The notes beneath the pieces were generated by a model, which was not told where the DNA came from, did not search any database, and saw only the letters and a program-made list of their open reading frames with translations. A stretch of 64,000 nucleotides of DNA from assembly GCA_965219705.1 (NCBI GenBank), contig OZ244789.1, forward strand, positions 1 through 64,000. Direction: 5' to 3'. A program made the translations under genes and the position numbers. The stretch's first letter is position 1. The number at the start of each line of letters is the position of its first letter. Below are positions 33,459 through 42,111 of this stretch, piece after piece. Source of the stretch: JAJECS01 sp965219705. Lineage in GTDB: Bacteria > Chloroflexota > UBA11872.

Positions 33459-34373
33459 TTAGCCGACCACCGGGTATCTCGCGCCTAGCTCAAGCCGGTC
33501 GATCAACTGCGCGATTTCGTCGCGCGTCGCCGCATCGATTGCGGGCGCCGGATCGCGCACCGTGGCGTGGACGATCAGCCCCCGCCGCTTGAGAATCTCC
33601 TTGCGCACCGCCCACATCAGGCCGGGCCGGGCGTCCATCGCCGTCAACGGCATCAGGTGATCCCAGAGCGCGTTGGCGCCGACGGAATCGCCGTCATGGA
33701 ACAGCGCCAGCGTCTCGACAATGACCTCGGGGTAGGGATAGCCCGTCATCATGCCGCTCGACCCCCGCGCCAACTCCTGTACGAATGACGTGCCGGCCGC
33801 GGAATACAGCGGACGCACATCGCCAACCAAGGCCCGTACCGCGCTCAGCCGCTGCGTCACCGGCTGCCCCTCGACCTTGAACGCGGCCACGCCTTCCACC
33901 TCGCCGGCGAGGCACGCCAGCAGCGCGGCGCTCATGGCCACGCCGCTGGTGTTCGGCTCGTCCTGGGCGATCACCGGCACGTCCAGCGCCGCCGCGACGG
34001 CGGCATAGTGGCGCACCACCGCGTCATCCGTGGGCGCCGCAGCGTAGGGCGGCAGCACCACCACTCCCGACGCCCCCATTTCGGCCCAGCGCCGACCCAG
34101 CTCGACAACGGCGGCGGTCCCGGGCGCGTACGCCGCGGCCAGCACCGGCAGCCGTCCGCCAAGCTCGCGCATGACGAGGTCGACGACCTCCTCCTGCTCG
34201 GCTCGGCTGAGGAACATGGCCTCGGACGCCACGCCCAGCAGAAACAGCCCGTCGCACCCGCAGCCTTCGCGGTGGTGGAGCAGCCGCACCAAGCTGGCGC
34301 GGTCAATTGCACCGTCGGCGTCGAAGGGCGTTTGCAGAATCGAGTAGAACCGCCCGAGTCGAGCGCCGCTCAC
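33459..34373 (-). CDS. DapA/NanA family (dihydrodipicolinate synthase-like) lyase
   Basis: 304-residue class I aldolase-type TIM barrel. The Schiff-base lysine is Lys166 (AAFKVEG). The Tyr normally found in the YNxP motif is replaced: the segment reads IAQDEPNTSG with Gln137 at that place, and the substrate motif GTTGES is LGVASEA. It may therefore catalyse a related keto-acid cleavage or hydration rather than lysine synthesis. The GTG start overlaps the stop of the upstream enolase-family gene as GTGA (34370-34373), so dehydratase and lyase are coupled, as expected for a keto-deoxy sugar-acid pathway. Confidence 0.85.
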   Translation of the reverse strand: MSGARLGRFYSILQTPFDADGAIDRASLVRLLHHREGCGCDGLFLLGVASEAMFLSRAEQEEVVDLVMRELGGRLPVLAAAYAPGTAAVVELGRRWAEMGASGVVVLPPYAAAPTDDAVVRHYAAVAAALDVPVIAQDEPNTSGVAMSAALLACLAGEVEGVAAFKVEGQPVTQRLSAVRALVGDVRPLYSAAGTSFVQELARGSSGMMTGYPYPEVIVETLALFHDGDSVGANALWDHLMPLTAMDARPGLMWAVRKEILKRRGLIVHATVRDPAPAIDAATRDEIAQLIDRLELGARYPVVG

Positions 34374-35527
34374 CAGTTGGTATACGAGCCATCGCGGCGG
34401 CGCAGATGGGGCGCCTCCCAGAACACCGGCGGATGGTCGGCCAGCGCATCCTCATCGAGCGTCACGCCAAGCCCCGGCGCCTCGGGCAGCGGAAACGCGT
34501 CGCCTTCGATGTCGTGCCCCTGTGGGAACAAGTCCGGCGGGCGCGCCCGCGTGTGCCAGTTGTATTCGAGCAGGGCGAAATTCGGGACCGCCGTGCACAG
34601 GTGAACCGCCGCCGCCGTCGATATGGGTCCCAGCGGGTTGTGCGGCATCACCTCGAGATAGTGGGCCTCCGCCATGCCCGCGACCTTCCGCGCCGCGGTG
34701 AATCCGCCGACGTTGCACACGTCCAACCGCACGTAGTTGCTCAGGCCGCGCTCCATGAACGGCGCGAAGACGTAAATCCCCGAGAATTCCTCACCGATGG
34801 CAAACGGAATGTCCGTCATCGTCCGCAACGCGGCATACGCGTCCGGGCTCTCGGACCTGATCGGCTCCTCCAGGAACATGAGGTTGACGTCATCGACCAG
34901 CCGGCAGAACTCGGCGGCGTCGGCCACGCTGAGACGGTGATGGAAATCCACTCCCAGGCGCACTCGCGGGCCGACCCTCGCGCGCACCGCGTGCAGCATC
35001 TCCGCGGTCGCCACCACGGACTCCCAGGGCTCGTAGACGTCCTCGGGGGCGTCGGGATCGAGATCGGTCGGCATCACCGGCGTGAACCGGATCGTCCCCC
35101 ATCCGTTGGCCGCCAGATCCGCCGCGCGCTCGGGCATGGTCGCGCCCTCGCCGGCGATGGCGTCCGCGAAGCAGGTCACCCGCTGCCGCGAGGCGCCGCC
35201 CAAGAGCTGCCAGATCGGCGTGTTGAGGTGCTGGCCCAGGATGTCCCACAGCGCGATATCGATCGCCGAGGCGGCGGCCGTGATCACCGTGCCGCCCTCG
35301 AAATACTGGCCGCGGTAGAGCACTTGGTGGATGTCCTCGATCCGCCGCGGGTCCTTGCCGATCAAGAATTCACGGTAGTGGTCGTACATGCCGCCGACCG
35401 CCCGGTCACGGCCCGCCGTGCCGGCTTCGCCCAGCCCGGAGATGCCGGCATCGGTCTCAATCTTGACGATGCTCTGCGGCCGCATTCCGACCGTCGGAGC
35501 AAAGTGCTTGACGTCGGTGATCCGCAT
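34370..35527 (-). CDS. Mandelate racemase/muconate lactonizing family sugar-acid dehydratase
   Basis: 385-residue enolase-superfamily enzyme. Metal ligands are Asp194 (GVDFHHR), Glu220 (FLEEP) and Glu246 (AIGEE); His196 and His296 (MPHNPLG) are acid/base candidates, and Arg147 stands where KxK members have lysine. The pattern is mannonate/galactonate-dehydratase-like. ATG 35527 has GAGAGG 5 bases upstream; the frame runs on to 35674 without similarity and into the opposite-strand gene. It is coupled (GTGA) to the DapA-like lyase, a likely next step. It is divergent from 35655. Confidence 0.88.
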   Translation of the reverse strand: MRITDVKHFAPTVGMRPQSIVKIETDAGISGLGEAGTAGRDRAVGGMYDHYREFLIGKDPRRIEDIHQVLYRGQYFEGGTVITAAASAIDIALWDILGQHLNTPIWQLLGGASRQRVTCFADAIAGEGATMPERAADLAANGWGTIRFTPVMPTDLDPDAPEDVYEPWESVVATAEMLHAVRARVGPRVRLGVDFHHRLSVADAAEFCRLVDDVNLMFLEEPIRSESPDAYAALRTMTDIPFAIGEEFSGIYVFAPFMERGLSNYVRLDVCNVGGFTAARKVAGMAEAHYLEVMPHNPLGPISTAAAVHLCTAVPNFALLEYNWHTRARPPDLFPQGHDIEGDAFPLPEAPGLGVTLDEDALADHPPVFWEAPHLRRRDGSYTNW

Positions 35528-35654
35528 GTCGCCTCTCCCACGAGGGTTCGGGTCCGCTCGCACCCGCGAAACCGGCGGCATATGATCGCATGCTGCCCTA
35601 CGAGCTCGGCGCCCGTTGTCGGTGGGCCGCGGGCGAGCGAAGGCGGACCGTCGC

Positions 35655-36605
35655 GTGGACCTGCTGTTTTGCAACGACTACATGCCGGACCTGGCGGGCG
35701 GCATCCAGGCGGCGCTCCCCGGCCATCGGGTCAGGACCTGTCCCGAGGACAAGGTCGCGGAGGCGGCGGCCGAGGCTGAAGTCCTGCTTCCCGCCCGGGC
35801 CCTCATCGACACCGCTGTGCTCGATGCCTCGCCGCGGTTGCGCCTCGTGCAGCAGCCCGGCGTCGGGATCGACCGCATTGATGTGGTGGCCGCGAACGCC
35901 CGCGGCGTACCCGTCGCCAACGTGCCTTCGGCCGACGGTGGGCTGGCCCAGGCCGTAGCGGAAATGGCCCTCTTCCTCCTCATCGGCGCGGGACGCCGCT
36001 ATCCCCACTTGCTGGAGGCCATTCGCACGCAGGATTGGAACGTTCCCTTCGGTCATTCGCTGTTTGGCTCCAGGGTCTGCGTGATCGGCCTGGGAGGCAT
36101 TGGCAGCCAGCTCGTACGCCTCTTGCAACCCTTTGGTTGCGAGATCGTCGGCGTGCGCCGCACGCCCCGCGACGCGGACGTGAGCGAGCTGGGCTTGACG
36201 TCCGTGCACTCGCCGGCTGAGTTGCTGACCGCGCTGCGCGGCTGCCGCTTCATTGCGCTGGCCACGCCCCTGACGCCCGAGACCGAGGGAATGATCAACG
36301 CCGACACCATCGCCGCCATGGACGACGACACCGTCATCGTGAATGTGGCCCGAGGTCAGGTGATCGACCGCGAGGCGCTCATTGACGCGCTGCGGAGCGG
36401 GAAGCTGACCACCGCCGGGATCGACGTCTTCTGGCATGAGCCCGTCGACCCGGCCGACCCGCTCTTCGACTATGAGGTTTTCACTACCCCGCACGCCTCA
36501 AACGCCTGCGATGTGTTCGTCCGTGAGACCGCGGCCGGCGTCGCCGAAAACGTGCGGCGACTGATCGCCAACGAGCCACTGCTCTGGGAGGCGCAATCGC
36601 CATGA
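35655..36605 (+). CDS. D-isomer-specific 2-hydroxyacid dehydrogenase
   Basis: 316-residue NAD(P)-dependent dehydrogenase. Dinucleotide motif VIGLGGIG, catalytic Arg in NVARGQVID, and His in TTPHASNAC. The Glu region reads VFWHEPVDP, with Glu retained before Pro. GTG 35655 begins VDLLFCNDY; TTG 35616 is an alternative. A TATGAT box at 35581-35586 is a possible -10 element. Its TGA overlaps the amidohydrolase ATG (ATGA at 36602-36605), so the two are translationally coupled. The substrate is unknown. Confidence 0.85.
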   Translation: MDLLFCNDYMPDLAGGIQAALPGHRVRTCPEDKVAEAAAEAEVLLPARALIDTAVLDASPRLRLVQQPGVGIDRIDVVAANARGVPVANVPSADGGLAQAVAEMALFLLIGAGRRYPHLLEAIRTQDWNVPFGHSLFGSRVCVIGLGGIGSQLVRLLQPFGCEIVGVRRTPRDADVSELGLTSVHSPAELLTALRGCRFIALATPLTPETEGMINADTIAAMDDDTVIVNVARGQVIDREALIDALRSGKLTTAGIDVFWHEPVDPADPLFDYEVFTTPHASNACDVFVRETAAGVAENVRRLIANEPLLWEAQSP

Positions 36606-37444
36606 TCGTCGACGTCCACACCCACCTGAGCACCTCGGAGCAGTGGGGGCCTCAGTTCCGCCGGGCCATCGAGCTGACCTATCCGCCGGACGTGCTGGAC
36701 ATCAACGTCACGCCCGAGCGGCACTGGGAGGCCGAGAAGCTTGCGGACCGGGTGATCGTGTTCGGCATCAACTCGATCGCCATGGAGATGAGCACGCCAA
36801 ACGACCACATCGCCGCCTACGTGCGGCAGCACCCGGAGAAGATGATCGGTTTTATGTCAATCGATCCGAATCAACCGGACGCGCTCGACGAGATCGACCG
36901 AAGCGTGTCCGACCTCGGCCTGCGCGGCATCAAGATGAGCCCCGTCTATCAGCACTACCACCCAGCCGACCCAAAGGCCGGGCGGGTCCACGCCCGCGCC
37001 CAGGAGCTTGGACTGCCGATCCTGACCCACGCCGCCTACCAGGGCATGGCCAACACGCCCATGGAGTTGGCCAATCCGCTGCTCTACGACCCGGTGGCGC
37101 GGGAGTTCCCGGACCTCAAGATCATCCTGGCCCACATCGGTCTGCCCTGGTTCACCGACGCCGTGGTCGTCGCGCGCAAGCATCCCAACGTCTTTACCGA
37201 CGTGTCGGGCCTCCAGGACAAATCGTGGTGGCTCTACCAGGCGCTGGCGCTCTTGATGGAAGTCGGCGCGCTGGACAACGTGCTCTTCGGCAGCGATCTG
37301 CCGTTCAGCACCGTCGAGGGAACCATCAACACCCTGCGTCACATCAATGACGTCACCACGGGCACCGGACTGCCCAAGATTCCGCCCGAGGAGATCGAGG
37401 CGATCATCCACCGGGACAGCTTGAGCCTGCTGGGCCTGGACTAG
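36602..37444 (+). CDS. Amidohydrolase 2 family metal-dependent hydrolase (COG2159-like)
   Basis: 280-residue TIM-barrel hydrolase or decarboxylase of the ACMSD/amidohydrolase-2 family. The metal-binding N-terminal HxH is VDVHTHLS (His6, His8); further ligands are in PILTHAAY, LAHIGLPW and the Asp of FGSDLPFS. Members hydrolyse lactones or amides or decarboxylate aromatic and keto acids; the substrate here is not assignable. It is coupled to the preceding dehydrogenase. Its stop abuts the stop of the convergent aldolase gene within CTAGCTAG. Confidence 0.88.
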   Translation: MIVDVHTHLSTSEQWGPQFRRAIELTYPPDVLDINVTPERHWEAEKLADRVIVFGINSIAMEMSTPNDHIAAYVRQHPEKMIGFMSIDPNQPDALDEIDRSVSDLGLRGIKMSPVYQHYHPADPKAGRVHARAQELGLPILTHAAYQGMANTPMELANPLLYDPVAREFPDLKIILAHIGLPWFTDAVVVARKHPNVFTDVSGLQDKSWWLYQALALLMEVGALDNVLFGSDLPFSTVEGTINTLRHINDVTTGTGLPKIPPEEIEAIIHRDSLSLLGLD

Positions 37445-38272
37445 CTAGCCGTCGAGCAGCCGGTCCCCCAGCAGCTCGCGAACCCCGCCGACGAACTGCT
37501 TCGACGCCTGCAAGAGCATGTCGCCGTCATAGCCGTAGCTCATGAACGTCGCCCCCTTGTCGGCCCACTCGAGCGACTCGTCGATCGAGCCGATGTGCGG
37601 GCCGCCGGCTATGCCGTGGCGCTTGACCGCGGCGAGCATGCGCTCGACGGACTCCCTGATTTCCGGATGATGAATCTGACCCGGAATGCCCAGAGTGGCT
37701 GACAGGTCGGTGCGGCCGACAAGAATGGCGTCGAGGCCGGGCGTCGCGGCAATCTCGTCAATATTTTCGATGCCGAGCCCGCTCTCCACCTTCACCGCGC
37801 TCAGGATCTCGCGGTTTTGCCCCGCCGTGAGGTCGCCTGCGTCCGGCTCCGCGAACTCCGTGTGCACCCCCGCCGTCAGCACGCCGCGCTTGCCCTGGGG
37901 CGGATACTTGCTGTAGCGGACGGCCATGGCCGCGTGCTCGGCCGTCTCGACGTGCGGCACGATCACCCCCATCGCGCCGGCGTCCAACGGTCGGGCGATC
38001 AGGTGGTCCTCCACACTCGTGGTGCCCGCAATGGGGACCATCCCGGTGAGCTTGGACGCCATGCAGATCACGGACAGCTCGGGATAGCCGGGCTGTCCGT
38101 GCTCCATGTCGATGTAGTAGAAGTGAAACCCGGCCGAGCCGAAGACTTGGGCCACGGGCGGCGAGGCAAAGGAGATGCTGCACGCCCCGAGGCACACCTG
38201 GCCGGCCCGCAGGGCGCGTGTCACGGGGTTGATCTCATGGGTGATCGCGGGACGGACAAGGCTGCTGCTCAT
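37445..38272 (-). CDS. HpcH/HpaI family class II aldolase
   Basis: 275-residue metal-dependent aldolase of the HpcH/HpaI family, which includes 2-keto-3-deoxy-L-rhamnonate aldolase (RhmA/YfaU) and 4-hydroxy-2-oxoheptanedioate aldolase. Landmarks are IDMEHGQPGY (active-site His), PHVETAEHA, the metal Glu in VKVESGLG and the metal Asp in VGRTDLSATLG. ATG 38272 has GAGGG 5 bases upstream. Cleavage of a 2-keto-3-deoxy acid to pyruvate and an aldehyde fits the many dehydratases in the window and would match the RhmD-like gene at 24506. That link is inference. Confidence 0.87.
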   Translation of the reverse strand: MSSSLVRPAITHEINPVTRALRAGQVCLGACSISFASPPVAQVFGSAGFHFYYIDMEHGQPGYPELSVICMASKLTGMVPIAGTTSVEDHLIARPLDAGAMGVIVPHVETAEHAAMAVRYSKYPPQGKRGVLTAGVHTEFAEPDAGDLTAGQNREILSAVKVESGLGIENIDEIAATPGLDAILVGRTDLSATLGIPGQIHHPEIRESVERMLAAVKRHGIAGGPHIGSIDESLEWADKGATFMSYGYDGDMLLQASKQFVGGVRELLGDRLLDG

Positions 38273-38396
38273 GGAGACCCTCGGCGGCGTGCACTGAAGC
38301 CGCGCCAATGTATCGCAGCATCGTGGCCCGGCGGGAGCGCGCCACCCGGACGCCGCACGATACGATCATGCACGCCGCCGCTCGCTAGGACATTGC

Positions 38397-39338
38397 ATGA
38401 CTGAACAGCCGCTCCAAGTCGTCGCCACCTTTGACGCCTCCGGTGTGGCCGAGGCCCTGGCCGACGTGCCGGAGGTGCGCCTGATTGCCACCGGCGACGC
38501 ATCCGCCGTGGCGACGCACGTGCCGGCTGCCGACGTCCTGCTCGTGGGAGCGTTCGACGCATCCATGCTGGCCTGCGCCAAGCGGCTGCGTTGGGTGCAT
38601 GCGGCCTCGGGGGGCGTCGAAAAGATGTTGTTCCCGGAGTTCGTGGCCAGCCCCATTCCCTTCTCCTGCTCCAAGGGCGTATTCGACACCCCAGGCGCCG
38701 AGCACGCGCTGGCCTCGATGCTCGGATTCGCCCGCAACCTGATCTATGACGTCCAGCACCGCGTCACGCGCGACTACGTCTACGGCTCGCCGACCGAGCT
38801 GCGCGGCAAGACCCTGGGCATCGCCGGCCTCGGCCGCATCGGGCGCGAGCTGGCGCGCCTTGCTCAGGCCTTCGGCATGCGCGTGATCGCCACGCGCCGT
38901 TCGGACGGCGGCGCCGATCCGCACGTCGACGAAATGCTCCCGCGAGACCACCTTCCGCGCCTGCTCCGCGAATCCGACTACGTCGCGGTGGCCGTTCCCA
39001 ACACGCCCGAGACTCGCGGCCTGATTGGCGCCGACGAACTCGCGCTCATGAAGCCCTCGGCCTATCTGATCGACGTCTCCGGGCGCGACGCCATCTACGA
39101 TGTGGCTGCACTGGCCGACGCCCTCCGCGACAACGGCATTGCGGGCGCCAGCTTGCAGATCGCCCCACCGCCGGACGACTCCCCCCTATGGGACCTCGAC
39201 ACGTTCCATCTCTCGTTCCACCGCGCCACGTCGTCGGAGGAGGAGCGCCGCTGGCTCAGCCTCTTCGTCGACAATGTGCGCCGGTTTCAGGCCGGCCAGC
39301 CGCTGCGCAGCCTGGTCGACAAGCACGCGGGGTACTGA
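38397..39338 (+). CDS. D-2-hydroxyacid dehydrogenase-like protein with altered catalytic residues
   Basis: 313 residues with the family fold: GIAGLGRIG Rossmann motif and a long dimerisation helix. The catalytic region is changed. Where active members have NxARGxxxD it reads DVSGRDAIYD, so the Arg is displaced. The Glu of FxxEPL is absent (LQIAPPPDDSPLW). His remains in LSFHRATSS. It may be a low-activity enzyme, an enzyme with a different mechanism, or a non-catalytic binding protein. AGGA lies 6 bases before the ATG. It is probably co-transcribed with the oxidoreductase 73 bases downstream. Confidence 0.82.
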   Translation: MTEQPLQVVATFDASGVAEALADVPEVRLIATGDASAVATHVPAADVLLVGAFDASMLACAKRLRWVHAASGGVEKMLFPEFVASPIPFSCSKGVFDTPGAEHALASMLGFARNLIYDVQHRVTRDYVYGSPTELRGKTLGIAGLGRIGRELARLAQAFGMRVIATRRSDGGADPHVDEMLPRDHLPRLLRESDYVAVAVPNTPETRGLIGADELALMKPSAYLIDVSGRDAIYDVAALADALRDNGIAGASLQIAPPPDDSPLWDLDTFHLSFHRATSSEEERRWLSLFVDNVRRFQAGQPLRSLVDKHAGY

Positions 39339-39410
39339 GCGCCCGGCTCCGGTTGCCAGTGCCGGGGCTTCCCTAGACAATCCGCCTGCGTCACCGCAAG
39401 GACCTTCCTC

Positions 39411-40442
39411 ATGAGCGACCAACTCCGCCTGGCCATGCTGGGTGCGAAACACGGACACGCGCGCGGCAAGACGCGCTGGCTGCGGGATATCCCCGACATC
39501 GACCTGGTCGGCATCTACGAGCCCAGCCTCGAATTCCGCGCCGATCGCGAGACCACGCTCGACTACCAGCACGTCACCTGGATCGACGACATCGACGACG
39601 TGCTTGGCGACGAATCCATCAAGGGCGTCGTCATCGGCGGAGCCGAAGTCGAGAACCCGTCCTACGCCCGCCGGGCGCTGGCGGCGGGCAAGCACGTGCT
39701 CATGGAGAAGGCCTGCGGCTGGACCAAGGCCCACGCCGACGAACTCATCGGGACGGCCCAGCGAAAGGGCCTGATCTTTCAGGTCGGCTATAACTTCCGC
39801 CCGCTGCCGCCCTTTCGCCGCGTCATCGACATGGTCCGGGCCGGCGACTTCGGCACCGTGCACCTGGTGCGGGCGCACATGGGCTCGCCGTTCAGTGCCG
39901 GCGTGCTCCCCCGGCAACTCGGCGGGCCATATTTTCGCGGCGGCGCCTTCTACAACCTCGGCTGCCACGCGCTCGATATGGTCATGGCCGTTGCGGGCAC
40001 CCCGGACGCCGTCCACCCATTCAGGCGCCAGGTGCGACCCGAGTCCAAAGCGCAGGACTACTACGACCTCAACATCGTCGTCCTGGAGTATCCCGAGACG
40101 CTCGCCTCGATCGAGCTGAGCTTCCTCGAGACGGAGAATCGGCGCCCACGCAGCTTCGAGGTCTACGGCTCGGAGGCCCAGGCGATCGTGACGCCCTTCA
40201 TGCTCGCCGCCGGCCGCGTGCCGGCGGCCGCCATCCATACCGGCGGACCTGGCGCCGGACCCGACGGCTGGCACACCTATGGCGCCGATCCGTTCGAGTC
40301 ATTTCGGGCCGACATTGAAGACTTCGCCGCCTGCGTGCGTGGTGAGCAGCAACCGTGGTTCGACTATGCCCACGATCTGGCCGTCCACCACACCCTGATG
40401 GACATCTGCGGCGAGAGTGAGGTGGAAGAACTCCACGCCTAG
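39411..40442 (+). CDS. Gfo/Idh/MocA family oxidoreductase
   Basis: 343-residue NAD(P)-dependent oxidoreductase with N-terminal MLGAKHGHARGK in the Rossmann position. This form of the loop (HGHA rather than GxGxxG) occurs in a branch of the family. The lysine motif is LMEKACGW. The sugar-site segment GGAFYNLGCHALDMVMAVAG is present. It converges on the sulfatase, with 8 bases between stops. Substrate unknown; oxidation of a sugar released by the neighbouring glycosidase is plausible. Confidence 0.86.
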   Translation: MSDQLRLAMLGAKHGHARGKTRWLRDIPDIDLVGIYEPSLEFRADRETTLDYQHVTWIDDIDDVLGDESIKGVVIGGAEVENPSYARRALAAGKHVLMEKACGWTKAHADELIGTAQRKGLIFQVGYNFRPLPPFRRVIDMVRAGDFGTVHLVRAHMGSPFSAGVLPRQLGGPYFRGGAFYNLGCHALDMVMAVAGTPDAVHPFRRQVRPESKAQDYYDLNIVVLEYPETLASIELSFLETENRRPRSFEVYGSEAQAIVTPFMLAAGRVPAAAIHTGGPGAGPDGWHTYGADPFESFRADIEDFAACVRGEQQPWFDYAHDLAVHHTLMDICGESEVEELHA

Positions 40443-40450
40443 CGCCGCAG

Positions 40451-42103
40451 CTACATTCCGCGGGTGCGTTCCCCCAGCGAAGCGCGCGCCTCGGGCTGGC
40501 CTTCCAAGAGTCGCTGATCGCGCAGCGCGCCGCCGAGCGCCTGCGCGTGGCGAATAGCGACGGCGTCGCCCAACTCCGAATCGATCAACTCCGCCAGCAG
40601 GCGGTCGGTCAGCTCCCGCCGCACGTCCGCGTACGCAGGGTCGTCCCACAGGTTGTGGAGGTCTTCCGGGTCGTTGACGACGTCGTAGAGTTCACCGTGG
40701 GGCTGCCCGCCGTAGTGCAACAGCTTCCAGCGGTCGGTCACCAGCATCTTGACGCGCAACTCGAAGGGCCGGTCGTGATCGCGCGGCCAACTGGTGGCTG
40801 CCCGCAGGTTCTTGCCCGCCTTGGCGTCGAGCAGCCGCGCGCCGCCGCCGCCGAGCACCGTGATGCGCTCCACGATCACGGCATCGCGATGGGTGTCGCT
40901 CTCGCCGTGCAAGAGCGGCGCGAATGAGCGGCCTTCCATCCCGAGCAAGGGTTCAGCCCCGGCAAGATCGAGCACGGTCGGCACGAAGTCCAGATGCGTC
41001 ATCACGCTTTCGTGCCGCCTGCCGGCGGCCGCCGTTGGCGGGTGCCGCCAGAGCCAGGGCACGCGATTGACGGCCTCGTAGGACATCATCGGCTTGGCCG
41101 CCACGCCGTGATCCGCCAGGCCCTCCCCGTGGTCCGACGTGAACACGACGTGCGTGGAATCGCGCAGGCCCATCCGGTCCAGCTCTTCGAGCACGCGTGC
41201 CATTTCGTCGTCGATGAACGTCGTAAGCCCGTAGTAGTGGGCCACGATCTCGCCAAAGTGATCCCCCGACCACCCAACGTGCGTGTTGTAGCCGCCGTAG
41301 GGCAGGCCGTCCCGTGCCCACTGATAGGCGGGCGGCTTGCGGCTCACGTCCTCACGCGGAACCGGTGCCGGCATCGCTGCCGGGTCGTACATGTCGCAAT
41401 ACGGGCGCGGCGGCGCAAACGGTTGGTGCGGGTCCGCAAATGACATCCAGAGGAAAAACGGTTGGTCGGGGTCTCGCTGGCGCAGCCACGCAATGGTGCG
41501 ATCGGCCGTCCAATGCGTGTAGTGCCATTCGGCGGGGATCGAATTCTTCCAACTGGAGAAGGCGCCGCTCGGCTCCTCCAACGCGTGATCCTGCCGCCAA
41601 AGCCGCAGGCCCTCGGGGTGATTGCGCTCCAGCCACACGCGCCAATGCCCGGCGGGATACGCATGACCGGTGTGAATCTCCGCGTAGTCGAATCCGAAGT
41701 ACGGCCCGTACCACAGCCCGTCCTCGTCGCTGACCGGCGCGCCCGGCGGCGGCTGGTCCGGCAGCACGTCCTCGAGATCGGCGGTCTTGAAATGCGCCTT
41801 GCCGATCAACGCCGTGCTATAGCCGCATGCCCGCAGGGAGTCGCCGAGGACCGGAATCGACTCGCTAAGGTTCACCGCATGGTCGAAGACCTGGTGCCCA
41901 CGCTGGCTGCGGCCGGTGATCATGCTGGCGCGGGCCGGCATGCAAATGGCGTTCGTGGGATACGCCCGGTCGAACCGCAGCCCGTCGCGCGCCAGCGCGT
42001 CCATCGCAGGCGTGCGGATATGCGGGTTGTTGTGGCCCATGGCGTCCCAGCGCTGCTGGTCCGTCGTGATGAACAGGAAATTCGGTCGCTGAGCGTTTGC
42101 CAT
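40451..42103 (-). CDS. Sulfatase (type I, formylglycine-dependent)
   Basis: 550-residue arylsulfatase/choline-sulfatase-fold enzyme. The modification motif CMPAR is at Cys54-Arg58, followed by TGR at 63-65, so it needs formylglycine generation by an enzyme not seen in this window. Metal residues are in TTDQQR (Asp15) and FTSDHGEGLADHG. Start ATG 42103 gives MANAQRPNFLFITTD; the frame to 42430 is antisense-like. No signal peptide is visible, so the enzyme appears cytoplasmic, which is unusual for a polysaccharide sulfatase. It follows the rhamnosidase by 8 bases on one transcript. Confidence 0.9.
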   Translation of the reverse strand: MANAQRPNFLFITTDQQRWDAMGHNNPHIRTPAMDALARDGLRFDRAYPTNAICMPARASMITGRSQRGHQVFDHAVNLSESIPVLGDSLRACGYSTALIGKAHFKTADLEDVLPDQPPPGAPVSDEDGLWYGPYFGFDYAEIHTGHAYPAGHWRVWLERNHPEGLRLWRQDHALEEPSGAFSSWKNSIPAEWHYTHWTADRTIAWLRQRDPDQPFFLWMSFADPHQPFAPPRPYCDMYDPAAMPAPVPREDVSRKPPAYQWARDGLPYGGYNTHVGWSGDHFGEIVAHYYGLTTFIDDEMARVLEELDRMGLRDSTHVVFTSDHGEGLADHGVAAKPMMSYEAVNRVPWLWRHPPTAAAGRRHESVMTHLDFVPTVLDLAGAEPLLGMEGRSFAPLLHGESDTHRDAVIVERITVLGGGGARLLDAKAGKNLRAATSWPRDHDRPFELRVKMLVTDRWKLLHYGGQPHGELYDVVNDPEDLHNLWDDPAYADVRRELTDRLLAELIDSELGDAVAIRHAQALGGALRDQRLLEGQPEARASLGERTRGM

Positions 42104-42111
42104 CGTCGTGC

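Noticed and set aside
32099..33592. 497-codon plus-strand frame over the glycerol-1-phosphate dehydrogenase-like gene
   Set aside because: It is antisense to a gene with a clear GIGGGNALDVGK motif; no family similarity.
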